Part shown: positions 7,161-15,326 of the stretch, in pieces
How positions within the stretch are numbered: position 1 is the first letter of the stretch
Layout: each line of letters begins with the position of its first letter
NCBI GenBank assembly: GCA_021825365.1
Contig: JAKAHR010000003.1
Span: 1-64,000 of the forward strand
Direction: 5' to 3'
Length of the DNA stretch: 64,000 nt
From: Nitrospirota bacterium
GTDB lineage: Bacteria > Nitrospirota > Thermodesulfovibrionia > Thermodesulfovibrionales > UBA6898
Made by a program: the position numbers and the translations under genes
Notes under the pieces: model-generated
What the model saw: only the letters and a program-made list of their open reading frames with translations
What the model was told of the DNA's origin: nothing
Databases searched by the model: none

Positions 7161-8087
7161 TCACCGGTAGTTGTCCTCAGCAGACTCCATCAGCCCGATG
7201 AAGACGTCCTCGAGGCCGGGGCGGATCCGCGTCCATCGGTGAACGCCCCCTCCAGCCATGCGCTCCGCTGTCGCCTGCAGTGCGCGGGCATCCCTGCCGA
7301 TGACATGAAGCGTCTCTCCAAAGGCGGTCACCTGGTCGACTCCCTCCAGGCCGCGGAGTGATCGGGCATACAAGATCAGGTCCGGCCCGGAGACCTCGAA
7401 CCCGGTCAGGGACTGGGCGTCAACCACTTCCCGGCTGGTGCCGGAGGCGAGTAGTCGGCCGTAAGCGAGATAGGCGAGCCGGTGGCACCTCTCCGCCTCG
7501 TCCATATAATGGGTCGAGACGAGCACCGTGATCCCGCCTGCGGCGAGTTCGTTGATCTCCTCCCAGAAGTCGCGCCGGGCCTTGGGGTCAACACCGGCAG
7601 TCGGCTCATCCAGGAGCAGGAGCCGCGGACGGTGCAGCATACAGGCGGCGAGGGAGAGGCGCTGTTTCCACCCGCCCGAAAGCGTGCCTGCCAGCTGGTC
7701 CTGTCGTCCGGTGAGGCCGAGATTATCGAGTGCCGATGCAACCGCCTGCCGGTGGTCCTCCATGCCGTACATGCGCGCGATGAACTCGAGGTTCTCGCGG
7801 ATGGTCAGGTCCTCCCACAGCGAGAACCGCTGCGTCATGTAGCCGACCTCCCGCTTGATCGAGGCGGCCTCGTTCAGGATGTCGTAACCCAGACAGGTGC
7901 CCCTGCCAGAATCGGGCCTCAGGAGGCCGCAGAGGATGCGGATGGAGGTGGTCTTGCCGCTGCCGTTAGGGCCAAGGAACCCGAATATCTCCCCCCGCCG
8001 CACCTGCAGCGAAAGGTCCCTCACCGCGTGCTTGTCGCCGAAATGCTTGTTCAGCCCGGTGACGTCGATGGCGAGATCAGCGTCCAC
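7161..8087 (-). CDS. ABC transporter ATP-binding protein
   Basis: 308 residues. Walker A GPNGSGKTT (39-47), Q-loop YMTQRFSLWEDLT, signature LSGGWKQRLSLA (about 138), Walker B LLLLDEPTAGVD and a switch His in VSTHYMDEAERC. The domain layout with a C-terminal extension of about 90 residues matches the CcmA/DrrA/YbhF class that pairs with ABC-2 permeases. It lies six bases downstream of the HlyD-like gene and seven bases upstream of the permease gene. It should drive export through the permease at the inner membrane. Confidence 0.92.
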   Translation of the reverse strand: MDADLAIDVTGLNKHFGDKHAVRDLSLQVRRGEIFGFLGPNGSGKTTSIRILCGLLRPDSGRGTCLGYDILNEAASIKREVGYMTQRFSLWEDLTIRENLEFIARMYGMEDHRQAVASALDNLGLTGRQDQLAGTLSGGWKQRLSLAACMLHRPRLLLLDEPTAGVDPKARRDFWEEINELAAGGITVLVSTHYMDEAERCHRLAYLAYGRLLASGTSREVVDAQSLTGFEVSGPDLILYARSLRGLEGVDQVTAFGETLHVIGRDARALQATAERMAGGGVHRWTRIRPGLEDVFIGLMESAEDNYR

Positions 8088-8093
8088 GGCAGC

Positions 8094-9065
8094 TCACTTC
8101 AACCTGACATCCACCGGCTGGCCCGGATGCAGCCGCATCGCATCAGCAGGCGCCGGCCGCGCCTCGATCAGGAAGACGAGCCTCGTGCGCTGGTCCCTGC
8201 TGTAGATGACCGGGGGCGTATACTCTGCCTGCGGCGAGACGAAGCTCACCTTCGCGGGGATGGGATCTCCGCATCCATCGCACCGGACTTCCACCGGCTG
8301 CCCGGTCTTTACGGACCCCACGACCGCCTCGGGGACGAAGAAGCGGAGCTTTACATTGGCAGGCGGCAGCAGGCTGACTACCGGACCTCCTGCCTGTACC
8401 CACTCGCCTTCAGAATAGAGGGTGTCCTGCACCAGCGCCTTTTCCGTCGCCCTGACGGCCCGCTGCTGCAGACGCCAGTCGCTCTGCTCCAGCGAGGCGC
8501 GGGCAGCCTCCGCCTCGGCACGGGCGGCTGCGATCTCCCTGTCGCGGCCGATCGCCTGCCTGGCCGTCTGAAGCTGCGCCTGTGCCGCGGCAACGCGCTC
8601 CCGGTCCCGGGCATGGTTCGTCCGCGCCTCGTCGAGATCTGCGCGGGCCACATAGCCTGAGGCAAAAAGCCGCTCCATACGCTGATGCTGCAAGGCCGAA
8701 AGTTTCAGCGCCTCCTCAGCCTGTGACAACTCAGCCTTCGCCGCGTCTACCTCCGAAGGCCTGCGGCCGACCATGAGATTCGCCAGGCCCGCCTCCGCGG
8801 TGCGCAGGCGGGCCTCAGCCTCGCGGCGGTTCGCCTTCTCGTTCTCCTGCTCGAGGGTGAAGAGCGGGTCTCCGGCCTTCACCTCCTGGCCCCGCTGCAC
8901 CCACCTCTTTTCAAGACGGCCGGCGGCAGGGGCAGCCGCGAGCACGAATTCGCCTTCAGCATAACCCTGATAATAGTCGGTCGCCTTTCCGGAGCAACCC
9001 GATGCCGCGAGGAAAACACACCATGATACCAGCAGCAGCCGCATCGTACCATATCGCGCGATCAT
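8094..9065 (-). CDS. HlyD-family periplasmic adaptor, lipoprotein
   Basis: 323 residues. The N-terminus MRLLLVSWCVFLAASGC ends in a lipobox-like LAASGC, so the mature protein is probably a lipoprotein. A lipoyl-like beta domain (GRLEKRWVQRGQEVKAGDPL), a long alpha-helical hairpin rich in Ala/Glu/Arg (about 70-200) and a return beta-barrel domain (EGEWVQAGGPVVSLLPP) follow, the classic membrane-fusion-protein order (YbhG/HlyD). It would link the ABC-2 pump to an outer-membrane channel, which is not encoded here. First gene of the three-gene exporter; GGAGG precedes the ATG closely. Confidence 0.88.
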   Translation of the reverse strand: MIARYGTMRLLLVSWCVFLAASGCSGKATDYYQGYAEGEFVLAAAPAAGRLEKRWVQRGQEVKAGDPLFTLEQENEKANRREAEARLRTAEAGLANLMVGRRPSEVDAAKAELSQAEEALKLSALQHQRMERLFASGYVARADLDEARTNHARDRERVAAAQAQLQTARQAIGRDREIAAARAEAEAARASLEQSDWRLQQRAVRATEKALVQDTLYSEGEWVQAGGPVVSLLPPANVKLRFFVPEAVVGSVKTGQPVEVRCDGCGDPIPAKVSFVSPQAEYTPPVIYSRDQRTRLVFLIEARPAPADAMRLHPGQPVDVRLK

Positions 9066-9145
9066 ACTCCTCCATTGGCAATAACCTTTGTTGCTGTCAG
9101 TTTCAGTCCTGCCTTCTACTATTCTTTGTCATATCGGCCGCGAGG

Positions 9146-9583
9146 TCAAGCGGACCGGCCGCAGCGATGCCTCAGAAAGAGCAGGGCCTGGGAGAAGAGG
9201 CCCCCCGCAGCATCGATCGCAACGTCGATGACAGAGGCGGTGCGGGAGGGGGCGAAGGACTGGTGAAACTCATCCGTAGCGGCATAGGCGAGGACAGCGA
9301 GGACGGAAAGGGCGGCCCACCTGCCCTGCCAGCGCACCGGGGACCCGCCGCGGAATGCGCGGAAGTAGAGCAGGCCGAGGACAAAATATTCGATAACATG
9401 CCCGGCCTTCCTGAGCGCCCCATGGACCATCTGCACCGTGCCGGCGGATGCGGCCGGAAACAGCAGCCTGATGAGCGGTTCGATGACCGATGAGGTGTTC
9501 GGCGCGGAAAAGGAGTCAGTCGACATCAGGAAGATCATGACCATCCAGAGGACGGCAGGGGACCAGTATTTCACGCGGGGCAT
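9146..9583 (-). CDS. VanZ-like family membrane protein
   Basis: 145 residues with four hydrophobic segments. Family marks are WMVMIFLMSTDSFSA near the N-terminus, RKAGHVIEYFVLGLLYFRA in the middle and YAATDEFHQSFAPSRTASVIDVAIDAAGG near the end; the last, with D-E-x-x-Q and R-x-x-x-x-x-D, is the VanZ core. In many bacteria such proteins occur near exopolysaccharide or exosortase genes, but the role is unknown. No Shine-Dalgarno sequence precedes the ATG, and a promoter -10 lies only eight bases upstream, so the mRNA may be leaderless. Confidence 0.85.
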   Translation of the reverse strand: MPRVKYWSPAVLWMVMIFLMSTDSFSAPNTSSVIEPLIRLLFPAASAGTVQMVHGALRKAGHVIEYFVLGLLYFRAFRGGSPVRWQGRWAALSVLAVLAYAATDEFHQSFAPSRTASVIDVAIDAAGGLFSQALLFLRHRCGRSA

Positions 9584-9590
9584 ACGGGAT

Positions 9591-9619
9591 ATTGTATAAC
9601 CCTCTTTTCATTATTGCCA
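9591..9619 (-). promoter_or_regulatory. Putative promoter of the VanZ-like gene
   Basis: On the minus strand TGGCAA (9614-9619), 17 bases, then TACAAT (9591-9596). Transcription would begin about at the ATG (9583), consistent with a leaderless message. The -35 is weak. Confidence 0.4.
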
Positions 9620-9708
9620 GGATTATCCTGACCGAGTCTCACGGTGGAAGGATGCACGGCACCGGGCTGAAGTGATGCGGACCCTGCAACCGGCCCTGTT
9701 GCGGGAGG

Positions 9709-10071
9709 TCAGACCCCGTCCCAGGGGACTGCATTGATCGTCTCGGAGGCAAGACCCTCGTCCGTGAGGAACTCGATCACGCCCTGCAGCGCAACCCCGA
9801 GCGGAAAACCCTTTTCGCCGTCTTCATCCATCGCCTGCGCGATCGTCGAATGCAGATCCAGGATGTCGTCTTTTCCCATTTCAGGGAAATAGGATATCCT
9901 GCCGCATACGTGGGCATCGTCCCCGGCAGCGCCTTCGTCCCCCTTTACGATAAGCGTAGCAAGAGGACTGAACAGCCCGTCCCGCTTTGTGCTGACCGTA
10001 CACGTAAAAGAAGAGGTACGGATGACTGTTGTCTTCCCCCCGAAAAAAGTGCTGCTGCTGCGTATTATCAT
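9709..10071 (-). CDS. Hypothetical protein
   Basis: 120 residues. No known domain is recognised. A basic, Ser/Thr-rich beta-like start (about 1-45) precedes an acidic helical half (EMGKDDILDLHSTIAQAMDE, FLTDEGLASETI). The ATG has a good AGGGGA Shine-Dalgarno sequence at the right distance, which is the main support for a real gene. It stands alone between the VanZ-like gene and the ATPase remnant. It could be a small intracellular protein; nothing indicates its role. Confidence 0.5.
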   Translation of the reverse strand: MIIRSSSTFFGGKTTVIRTSSFTCTVSTKRDGLFSPLATLIVKGDEGAAGDDAHVCGRISYFPEMGKDDILDLHSTIAQAMDEDGEKGFPLGVALQGVIEFLTDEGLASETINAVPWDGV

Positions 10072-10190
10072 TTCCCCTCCCGGCTCACCCGATGGTCCGG
10101 CCGCAGAACAGACTGCGGCAACGGTCCGGTTTACGATAATCCCTCGATGATCCCCGAGCAGTTCTCCGATCCCACTCAGCGATCCCCGCC

Positions 10191-10366
10191 CTATGCGGCT
10201 ATATTGTAGAAAAGGGTCAGGAGAATGTAAAGAAAAAAGTATCCTTCGCTGCTTATGCTGACATCCCGACCTTCCGGCGAGGCATACGGCTTGTCGGTCA
10301 AGACGGCCCTGGCAAGCGCGGTCCTGCCGGATTGACGAGGCCCGGTAATGCTTATCACCGGGACGC
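10191..10366 (-). pseudogene. Remnant of a DUF4143-type AAA ATPase gene
   Basis: The minus-strand frame reads VISITGPRQSGRTALARAV and then LTDKPYASPEGRDV. GPRQSGRT is a Walker A loop, and the whole block matches the start of DUF4143-type ATPases (TGPRQ-GKTTL-R--F-DKPYVSLE). After about 35 matching residues the similarity stops and the frame ends at 10191, far short of the roughly 400 residues expected. There is no start codon of its own; the frame simply runs out of the 3' end of the sugar-transferase gene. It looks like a deletion relic at the edge of the EPS locus. Confidence 0.55.
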
Positions 10367-10369
10367 CTT

Positions 10370-11794
10370 CTACGCCGCGCCCTTGCGGAAGAGTACCGCG
10401 GGGATGGTCTTGAGGAAGATCTTCATGTCCAGCTCCAGCGACCAGGTGTCGATATACTCCAGGTCCATCTTCGCCCATTCGTCGAACCTCGTGACGGTGT
10501 TGCGTCCGTTGACCTGCCACAGACAGGTAATGCCCGGCCTCATGCTCAGCCTGCGCCGCTGCCACCGCTGGTACTGCTGGACCTCGTGGGGGATGGGCGG
10601 CCGGGGGCCGACAATGCTCATATCACCCCTCAGGACATTCCAGAGCTGGGGCAGCTCGTCGATACTCGTCTTGCGGATGAAACGGCCCACCGGCGTTATC
10701 CGCGGATCGTCCCTGATCTTGAAGACAGGCCCTTTCATCTCGTTCAGCGCAGCCAGTTCGTCTTTGCGCTCCTCAGCGTCCTCATACATGGACCGGAATT
10801 TCAGGAGCGTAAATATCCTGCCGTTGAGCCCCGCACGTTTCTGCTTAAAGAATACGGGACCGGGAGACGTCATCCTGACGGCAGCGGCGGCGGCGGCCAT
10901 AAAGGGCAATGCCCCGAGGAGCAGAACAAGAGATGCCGCGATGTCGAAGAGGCGTTTGACTTTCAGCGCAAATATGTTCGACGGCCCTGTCGTAAACGTG
11001 AGGAGCGGGATGTTGTCCAGCTCGTCGAGCCTGACCCGCGCAATGAGGTGCGGGAAGAAGTTCGCAACGATCCGCGTGTTGATCCCCAGGTCCTCAAGCA
11101 TCAGGAATGTCTCCTCATACTGCCTCATCCTCTTTCCCATCAGGGAGAAGACGACCTCATCGACGACATGCCTCTTGACTATCTCCTCCATATCATCGAT
11201 GCAGCCGAGCACCGGATGACTCCCTACAAGCACCCGCTGCACCTTCGGACACTCTGTCACGAAACCGATCAACCGGAAGCCCCATTGACGGTACTTCAGG
11301 AGGCTGTCGGCTACCTGAAGGGCAGCCTCATCCGTGCCGACGATGATCACGTTTCGAAAGTTGAAGCCCCGCTTCCTCACGCCCCAGGAGAATGACCGCA
11401 CAAGGAGACGAACTGCGGTGAGCGACACCAGGGCAACCGCGATAAAGGTGACGATGAAGGACCTGCTGATATAGGTGGATTTGGACGCAAAGGCGACTGC
11501 GCCGATCGCAAGGCCTCCGCAGAGCACCGCCTTCCAGATATCGCTCATCTCCGCGATGAAGGAGGTGGTCCGGTGAGAGCGGTAGGCCCCGAACCGGAAC
11601 AGAAAAAAGCTGAATGACAGGATAAAGACGGGCAGGAGCCAGTAGTATTGGCCGATAGGAGCAAGCACCCTTTTTTCTGTCAGGATAGGATAGGTGACCC
11701 GCAGCCAGTAGGCGACCTCAAACGAGAGGACCGCTACCGCCAGGTCCAGCAGGAAGAGCATCCGGGAGACGATGCGCGCATGCTGCTTAAGCAT
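10370..11794 (-). CDS. Polyprenyl-phosphate hexose-1-phosphate transferase (WbaP/WcaJ-like)
   Basis: 474 residues from the ATG at 11794 (GGAAGG upstream). Four N-terminal membrane helices (about 15-125), a Rossmann-like CoA-binding-fold region (GFNFRNVIIVGTDEAALQVA), a re-entrant helix (RLFDIAASLVLLLGALPF) and the catalytic domain with KFRSMYEDAEE, TSIDELPQLWNVLRGDMS and GPRPPIP, then RPGITCLWQVNGR. It transfers a hexose-1-phosphate, usually glucose or galactose, from UDP-sugar to undecaprenyl phosphate and so starts repeat-unit synthesis at the inner membrane. It lies at one edge of the EPS locus, divergent from galU, which makes UDP-glucose. A second initiating enzyme of another family lies at 41254. 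Confidence 0.93.
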   Translation of the reverse strand: MLKQHARIVSRMLFLLDLAVAVLSFEVAYWLRVTYPILTEKRVLAPIGQYYWLLPVFILSFSFFLFRFGAYRSHRTTSFIAEMSDIWKAVLCGGLAIGAVAFASKSTYISRSFIVTFIAVALVSLTAVRLLVRSFSWGVRKRGFNFRNVIIVGTDEAALQVADSLLKYRQWGFRLIGFVTECPKVQRVLVGSHPVLGCIDDMEEIVKRHVVDEVVFSLMGKRMRQYEETFLMLEDLGINTRIVANFFPHLIARVRLDELDNIPLLTFTTGPSNIFALKVKRLFDIAASLVLLLGALPFMAAAAAAVRMTSPGPVFFKQKRAGLNGRIFTLLKFRSMYEDAEERKDELAALNEMKGPVFKIRDDPRITPVGRFIRKTSIDELPQLWNVLRGDMSIVGPRPPIPHEVQQYQRWQRRRLSMRPGITCLWQVNGRNTVTRFDEWAKMDLEYIDTWSLELDMKIFLKTIPAVLFRKGAA

Positions 11795-12011
11795 CGAACG
11801 GCCTTCCGGAGGGAACTCGCCGCACGAACCCGGCGCGTAGGATGCCCGACCTTTCAACGCAGGGAAAAGACACTATGGAGAAAGTCTTTGCCTGACGGCA
11901 ACTGCCTGAATCCCGATCCGCCTTTTCCAGCAAAATCCCCGACCGATCCCTTCGAAAATATTCTTGCCCGAATCCTTCGAATCAGGCATGCGGTATATTA
12001 AAAAAAGGGCC

Positions 12012-12040
12012 TTTCTTTGTCAATGAAAAAATGATATAAT
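12012..12040 (+). promoter_or_regulatory. Putative galU promoter
   Basis: A perfect TATAAT at 12035-12040 lies 27 bases before the galU ATG; the -35 position (12012-12017) is weak. The 12001-12067 stretch is AT-rich and contains nothing else notable. Confidence 0.5.
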
Positions 12041-12067
12041 CGAGCGATTTTTCATTGGGGGGTAGAT

Positions 12068-12946
12068 ATGCCAGATATCATCAGGAAGGCCGTATTTCCG
12101 GCGGCGGGATTGGGGACGAGATTTCTTCCGGCAACCAAGGCATCACCCAAAGAAATGCTCCCCATTGTGGACAAGCCGATGATCCAGTACGGGGTCGAGG
12201 AGGCGGTCTCCTGCGGCCTCAGGGAGATCGTCATCGTCACCGGGAAGCACAAGCGGAACATCGAGGATCATTTCGATTATGCCTTCGAACTGGAGCACAA
12301 GCTCAGGAAGAGCGGCAAGCACACGCTGCTCGAGGAGATCAACCGGTTGTGCCGGGTCAACATAGCCTACATACGTCAGGGCTACGCCCTGGGACTCGGC
12401 CATGCCATTTCCTGCGCCCGGCCCTGTGTAAACAATGAGCCCTTCGCGGTTATCCTGAGCGACGACATCATCGACACGGACGATACGCTCCTGAAGGACA
12501 TGGTGTCGCTCTACAAAAAGCTGAAGGCGCCAATTCTTGCGCTGGAACGGGTACCCAGGCAGGCGGTCCACCGCTACGGCGTCATAGACGGCACGCCGGT
12601 GGGCAAGGGCGTCTACAGGCTTAACGGCGTGGTGGAGAAACCTGCGCCTGAGAGGGCGCCCTCGAATATGGCGATTATCGGGCGGTATATCCTCACTCCC
12701 GACATCTTCGACATCCTCGCGAAGGCGAAGCCGGGCAAAGGGGGAGAGATCCAGCTGACCGACGCCATCGGAGGGCTGCTGAAGAAACGGCCGGTGTACG
12801 GCTATCTGTTTAAGGGCAAGCGGTACGACGCGGGGGACAAACTTGGATACCTCAAGGCCACGGTGGACTTCGCTCTCAGGAACCCTGAGCTTGCAGGGCC
12901 GTTTCGCTCCTTCGTCCTGGATGCGGCGAGGGGGCTGAAACATTAG
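12068..12946 (+). CDS. galU: UTP-glucose-1-phosphate uridylyltransferase
   Basis: 292 residues, the normal size for GalU. The N-terminal nucleotide-binding loop FPAAGLGTRFLPATKASPKE, IVDKPMIQYGVEEA, the ILSDDIIDTD metal site, GVVEKPAPERAPSNMAIIGRY and a late GKRYDAGDKLGYLKA are all present. It makes UDP-glucose from UTP and glucose-1-phosphate in the cytoplasm, feeding the sugar transferase next door, GalE and the UDP-GlcA branch. ATG preceded by a G-run (GGGGGGTAGAT). Divergent from the WbaP-like gene with its own promoter. Confidence 0.96.
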   Translation: MPDIIRKAVFPAAGLGTRFLPATKASPKEMLPIVDKPMIQYGVEEAVSCGLREIVIVTGKHKRNIEDHFDYAFELEHKLRKSGKHTLLEEINRLCRVNIAYIRQGYALGLGHAISCARPCVNNEPFAVILSDDIIDTDDTLLKDMVSLYKKLKAPILALERVPRQAVHRYGVIDGTPVGKGVYRLNGVVEKPAPERAPSNMAIIGRYILTPDIFDILAKAKPGKGGEIQLTDAIGGLLKKRPVYGYLFKGKRYDAGDKLGYLKATVDFALRNPELAGPFRSFVLDAARGLKH

Positions 12947-12979
12947 AGGTAGGTCAGCTGCTTAGAACACAAGGCCAAT

Positions 12980-13300
12980 ATGCAGGAAATTGAATATCTC
13001 TTTTATTTGACAGCCGAAAGAACCGACCGGCTGCGGGTAACGGCACAAAAGGATAGGAACGAGGTCCTGCAGTTTGTCGTTCAGTATGAGGCTGAGTTCT
13101 CCGGAGAATGGCGGCCGGTGGTCCGCTACGATACCGCCCACGGTTTTGCGCACAGGGATGTAATAAGGGCAAATGGCGAGGTGGTTAAACAGCCGCTCTT
13201 CTTTGATACGTACAATCTGGCCTTCACCCACGCCACACTTGATTTAAAGCTGAATTGGAGGCATTATAAAGAAGATATTGCAAGGGAGCTGGAGAAATGA
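12980..13300 (+). CDS. DUF7718-like small protein
   Basis: 106 residues, beta-rich at first (IEYLFYLTAERTDRLRV), then RYDTAHGFAHRDVIRANGEV and LTFTHATLD-like LAFTHATLDLKLNW. RYDTAHGFAHRD is the conserved core I associate with DUF7718. Its stop overlaps the next ATG (ATGA), and that gene encodes a DUF5647-like protein; this two-gene pairing suggests joint function, possibly a toxin-antitoxin-like or mobile accessory pair, but that is inference. No catalytic motif identified. Confidence 0.62.
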   Translation: MQEIEYLFYLTAERTDRLRVTAQKDRNEVLQFVVQYEAEFSGEWRPVVRYDTAHGFAHRDVIRANGEVVKQPLFFDTYNLAFTHATLDLKLNWRHYKEDIARELEK

Positions 13301-13554
13301 CCAGAGAAGAAGTCACGAAGAAGAACCTGGACCTGCACGCTGAGTGGATGAGGTACGCCTTCGAAAACCCCGATGTCCTCGACAGGATTCCCAAGGGGGC
13401 GGTGCTGGTGATCCTCCCCGAAGACGATAAAGAGCTATATGACGAGAACTACAAGGTGCTTCAGGAGAACAAGCGGAAGGGGCTGCCCGTATTTGTTGTT
13501 ACCATGAAGACGCCGAAGCCCCAGGTATCGAGCATCGAGATCATCGCAGCGTGA
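13297..13554 (+). CDS. DUF5647-like small protein
   Basis: 85 residues. The pattern KKNLDLHAEWMRYAFENPD, LDRIPKGAVLVILPEDDKEL and VFVVTMKTPKP is what I recall for DUF5647. It has an alpha/beta layout with an acidic loop. Translation is probably coupled to the previous gene through the ATGA overlap. Function unknown. It is the last gene before a repeat-rich spacer and a convergent gene. Confidence 0.65.
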   Translation: MTREEVTKKNLDLHAEWMRYAFENPDVLDRIPKGAVLVILPEDDKELYDENYKVLQENKRKGLPVFVVTMKTPKPQVSSIEIIAA

Positions 13555-13636
13555 CCGGCTAGCCGCAGAAAGTCATTCGGTCGAGAGTCTTAAGAAGTCA
13601 ACAGTCTCAGAGGCACTATCAATATAATCACCCTGG

Positions 13637-13680
13637 CCTTCCGACTCCCGACTTGTCTTTTCGACGCCGTGACTATCGAC
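13637..13680. repeat. CGACT-rich degenerate repeat, left copy
   Basis: The 24 bases at 13637-13660 (starting CCTTCCGACTCCCGACTTG) recur exactly at 14097-14120. They are followed here by further CGACT-type words (GACTATCGACTAGTCACTCGACTACC at 13670-13695 with small gaps). The repeat runs into the 3' end of the four-helix-bundle gene and supplies its last residues. Confidence 0.7.
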
Positions 13681-14083
13681 TAGTCACTCGACTACCAACC
13701 GTTCTTTCGTTTCCAGACTTTGATCGCCTGAGATAATTCATAAATCCTGTCAGGAGCCGGCCTGTCTCATCAGCCAGAGAATATAGTGACTCAAACGATG
13801 CCGCTTCAATATACTTTAGATCAAGCGCCACGTAAAGCTGACTCTGGACCTCCGCGATGGAGCCGCCTGCGATGTTAAGAAAATTCGTCATCTCCTTGTC
13901 AGTGTAGCGGCCAAAGCCTTCCGCGATGTTGGACATGGCCGAGACGGCAGCCCGGCGAATCTGTTCTCGAAGTCCGACGTCCCTCCTGAATGAAGCTGAA
14001 GCATTGGTCATTCTGTAAACTTCTGCAACCAGAGTCCTGGCCTTCTGCCATGCGATAATCTCTTCAAACCTCTGTATCTTCAT
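13673..14083 (-). CDS. Four-helix-bundle protein (23S rRNA intervening-sequence type)
   Basis: 136 residues. IQRFEEIIAWQKARTLVAEVY, FRRDVGLREQIRRAAVSAMSNIAEGFGR and FLNIAGGSIAEVQSQLYVA are the hallmarks of the S23/four-helix-bundle family first seen in rRNA intervening sequences and now known as scattered intergenic genes. It assembles as a pentamer of helical bundles; the cellular role is unknown. ATG with GGGAGGGGATC upstream. The last residues (about 122-136) come from the flanking repeat. Nearly identical CGACT-rich repeats on both sides suggest it was inserted or moved as a unit. Confidence 0.88.
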   Translation of the reverse strand: MKIQRFEEIIAWQKARTLVAEVYRMTNASASFRRDVGLREQIRRAAVSAMSNIAEGFGRYTDKEMTNFLNIAGGSIAEVQSQLYVALDLKYIEAASFESLYSLADETGRLLTGFMNYLRRSKSGNERTVGSRVTSR

Positions 14084-14096
14084 GATCCCCTCCCAG

Positions 14097-14160
14097 CCTT
14101 CCGACTCCCGACTTGTCTTTCCGACTTTCGACTCACCGACCCCCGACTTGTCCCCTGTCT
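14097..14160. repeat. CGACT-rich degenerate repeat, right copy
   Basis: Begins with the same 24 bases as 13637-13660 and continues with variants (CCGACTTTCGACTCACCGAC, CCCGACTTGTCCCCTGTCTC). The pair brackets the four-helix-bundle gene in direct orientation. Confidence 0.7.
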
Positions 14161-14165
14161 CCCGA

Positions 14166-15326
14166 CTATTGCCTCACCACTTCTTCATAAACCCTAATCG
14201 TCTGCTCGGCGATCCTGTCCCAGTTGTAGGTTTCGCGCAGCAGCTTGTCATATGATTCCTTTTCATCAGCAGATATCCCGGTGGAAAAGACTGCCCGCAT
14301 CACTTCTGCCATGCCGGCGGCATCACCAACGGGGAAGTACCTCTTGTCTGCCAGGGGGATTTCCCTGTGCTGGGGGATGTCGCTGACCGCCACCGGCAGG
14401 CCGTAGCTCAGGGCCTCCAGGAGTGCTATGGGCAGACCCTCGTAGTATGAAGGCAGGACGAAGAAGGCTGCGTTGGAAAAAAGCTCCGCAAGGGGCTGGC
14501 CGGATATGAAGCCGGTCAGCACTACACCCTTGGTTTCAGCAGCCGCTTTTTTCAGGTTTCGACTGTAGTCTGTCTCATGATCCGCGTCACCCGCGATCAC
14601 CAGCTTGAACTGTGGATTCTCAATGCTGCCGTATGACTTGATCAGATCGTGCAGGCCTTTCTCTGGTACGAATCTACAGGCGGTAAAGGCGTACCGGCCG
14701 GGTTCCAGTACCCACTGCTTCACGATTGCGCCTGGCTCAGTTGTCTGCGGGACGGTTACGCCGTTTGGAATATATGAGGCGGTCTTCCCGAAGAGCTTCG
14801 CCGCGTGCTGTTGAATTCCTTTTGATATGGCTATAACCCTGTTACTGTAGAGAACGCCCATCCTTTCGCCCAACCGTAGGGCAAGCCTGGCTGCGGCACC
14901 CCACTTCTCACGCTGATAATCCGGGCCGTGGTGGGTCATCATTACCTTCATTCCCATGATCCTTGCCATGGGAGCCAGCAGCGAAGGGCCGATGGAGTGG
15001 ATGTGAAGGACGTCAGGAGATAATATCCGGGCCTTCAGAATGCCGTAAAAGGTATGCAGGATCGCTTCGAGCGATTTCTTCCTCGGACACCAGAGGTGGA
15101 CGAACTTCACCCCCTTCCATGCCGCCTGCCTCTGTCCCTCGGGGATGTAGGGTGTGCGTGTGAAGACCGTGACGTCGCAGCCAAGATCGACGAGGCGGGG
15201 ATAGAGTTCCTCGCAGTGTTTCTCGACCCCGCCCTGGACATGCGGGAACCCGCGTGTGCCGAGGACCGCGACCTTCAGTTGCTTCTCAGCCACCGGACTT
15301 GCCGAGGCCGAGTTTCTGCCGGACAA
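14166..15326 (-). CDS. Glycosyltransferase family 4 protein
   Basis: 386 residues. A GT-B fold with KVAVLGTRGFPHVQGGVEKH at the start, VLHIHSIGPSLLAP, YIPNGV, CRFVPEKGLHDLIKSY and the donor site SYYEGLPIALLEALSYGLPV (E-x7-E). VLGTRGFP-x-x-x-GGVE is typical of rhamnosyl- and other GT4 enzymes of O-antigen clusters. It adds one sugar of the repeat unit at the cytoplasmic face. A GTG at 15293, overlapping the upstream stop, may be the real start and would remove a 41-base overlap with the radical SAM gene. Confidence 0.9.
   Translation of the reverse strand: MSGRNSASASPVAEKQLKVAVLGTRGFPHVQGGVEKHCEELYPRLVDLGCDVTVFTRTPYIPEGQRQAAWKGVKFVHLWCPRKKSLEAILHTFYGILKARILSPDVLHIHSIGPSLLAPMARIMGMKVMMTHHGPDYQREKWGAAARLALRLGERMGVLYSNRVIAISKGIQQHAAKLFGKTASYIPNGVTVPQTTEPGAIVKQWVLEPGRYAFTACRFVPEKGLHDLIKSYGSIENPQFKLVIAGDADHETDYSRNLKKAAAETKGVVLTGFISGQPLAELFSNAAFFVLPSYYEGLPIALLEALSYGLPVAVSDIPQHREIPLADKRYFPVGDAAGMAEVMRAVFSTGISADEKESYDKLLRETYNWDRIAEQTIRVYEEVVRQ

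Noticed and set aside
13637-14160. CRISPR array
   Set aside because: The repeats are imperfect words without constant-length spacers, and no cas gene is near.
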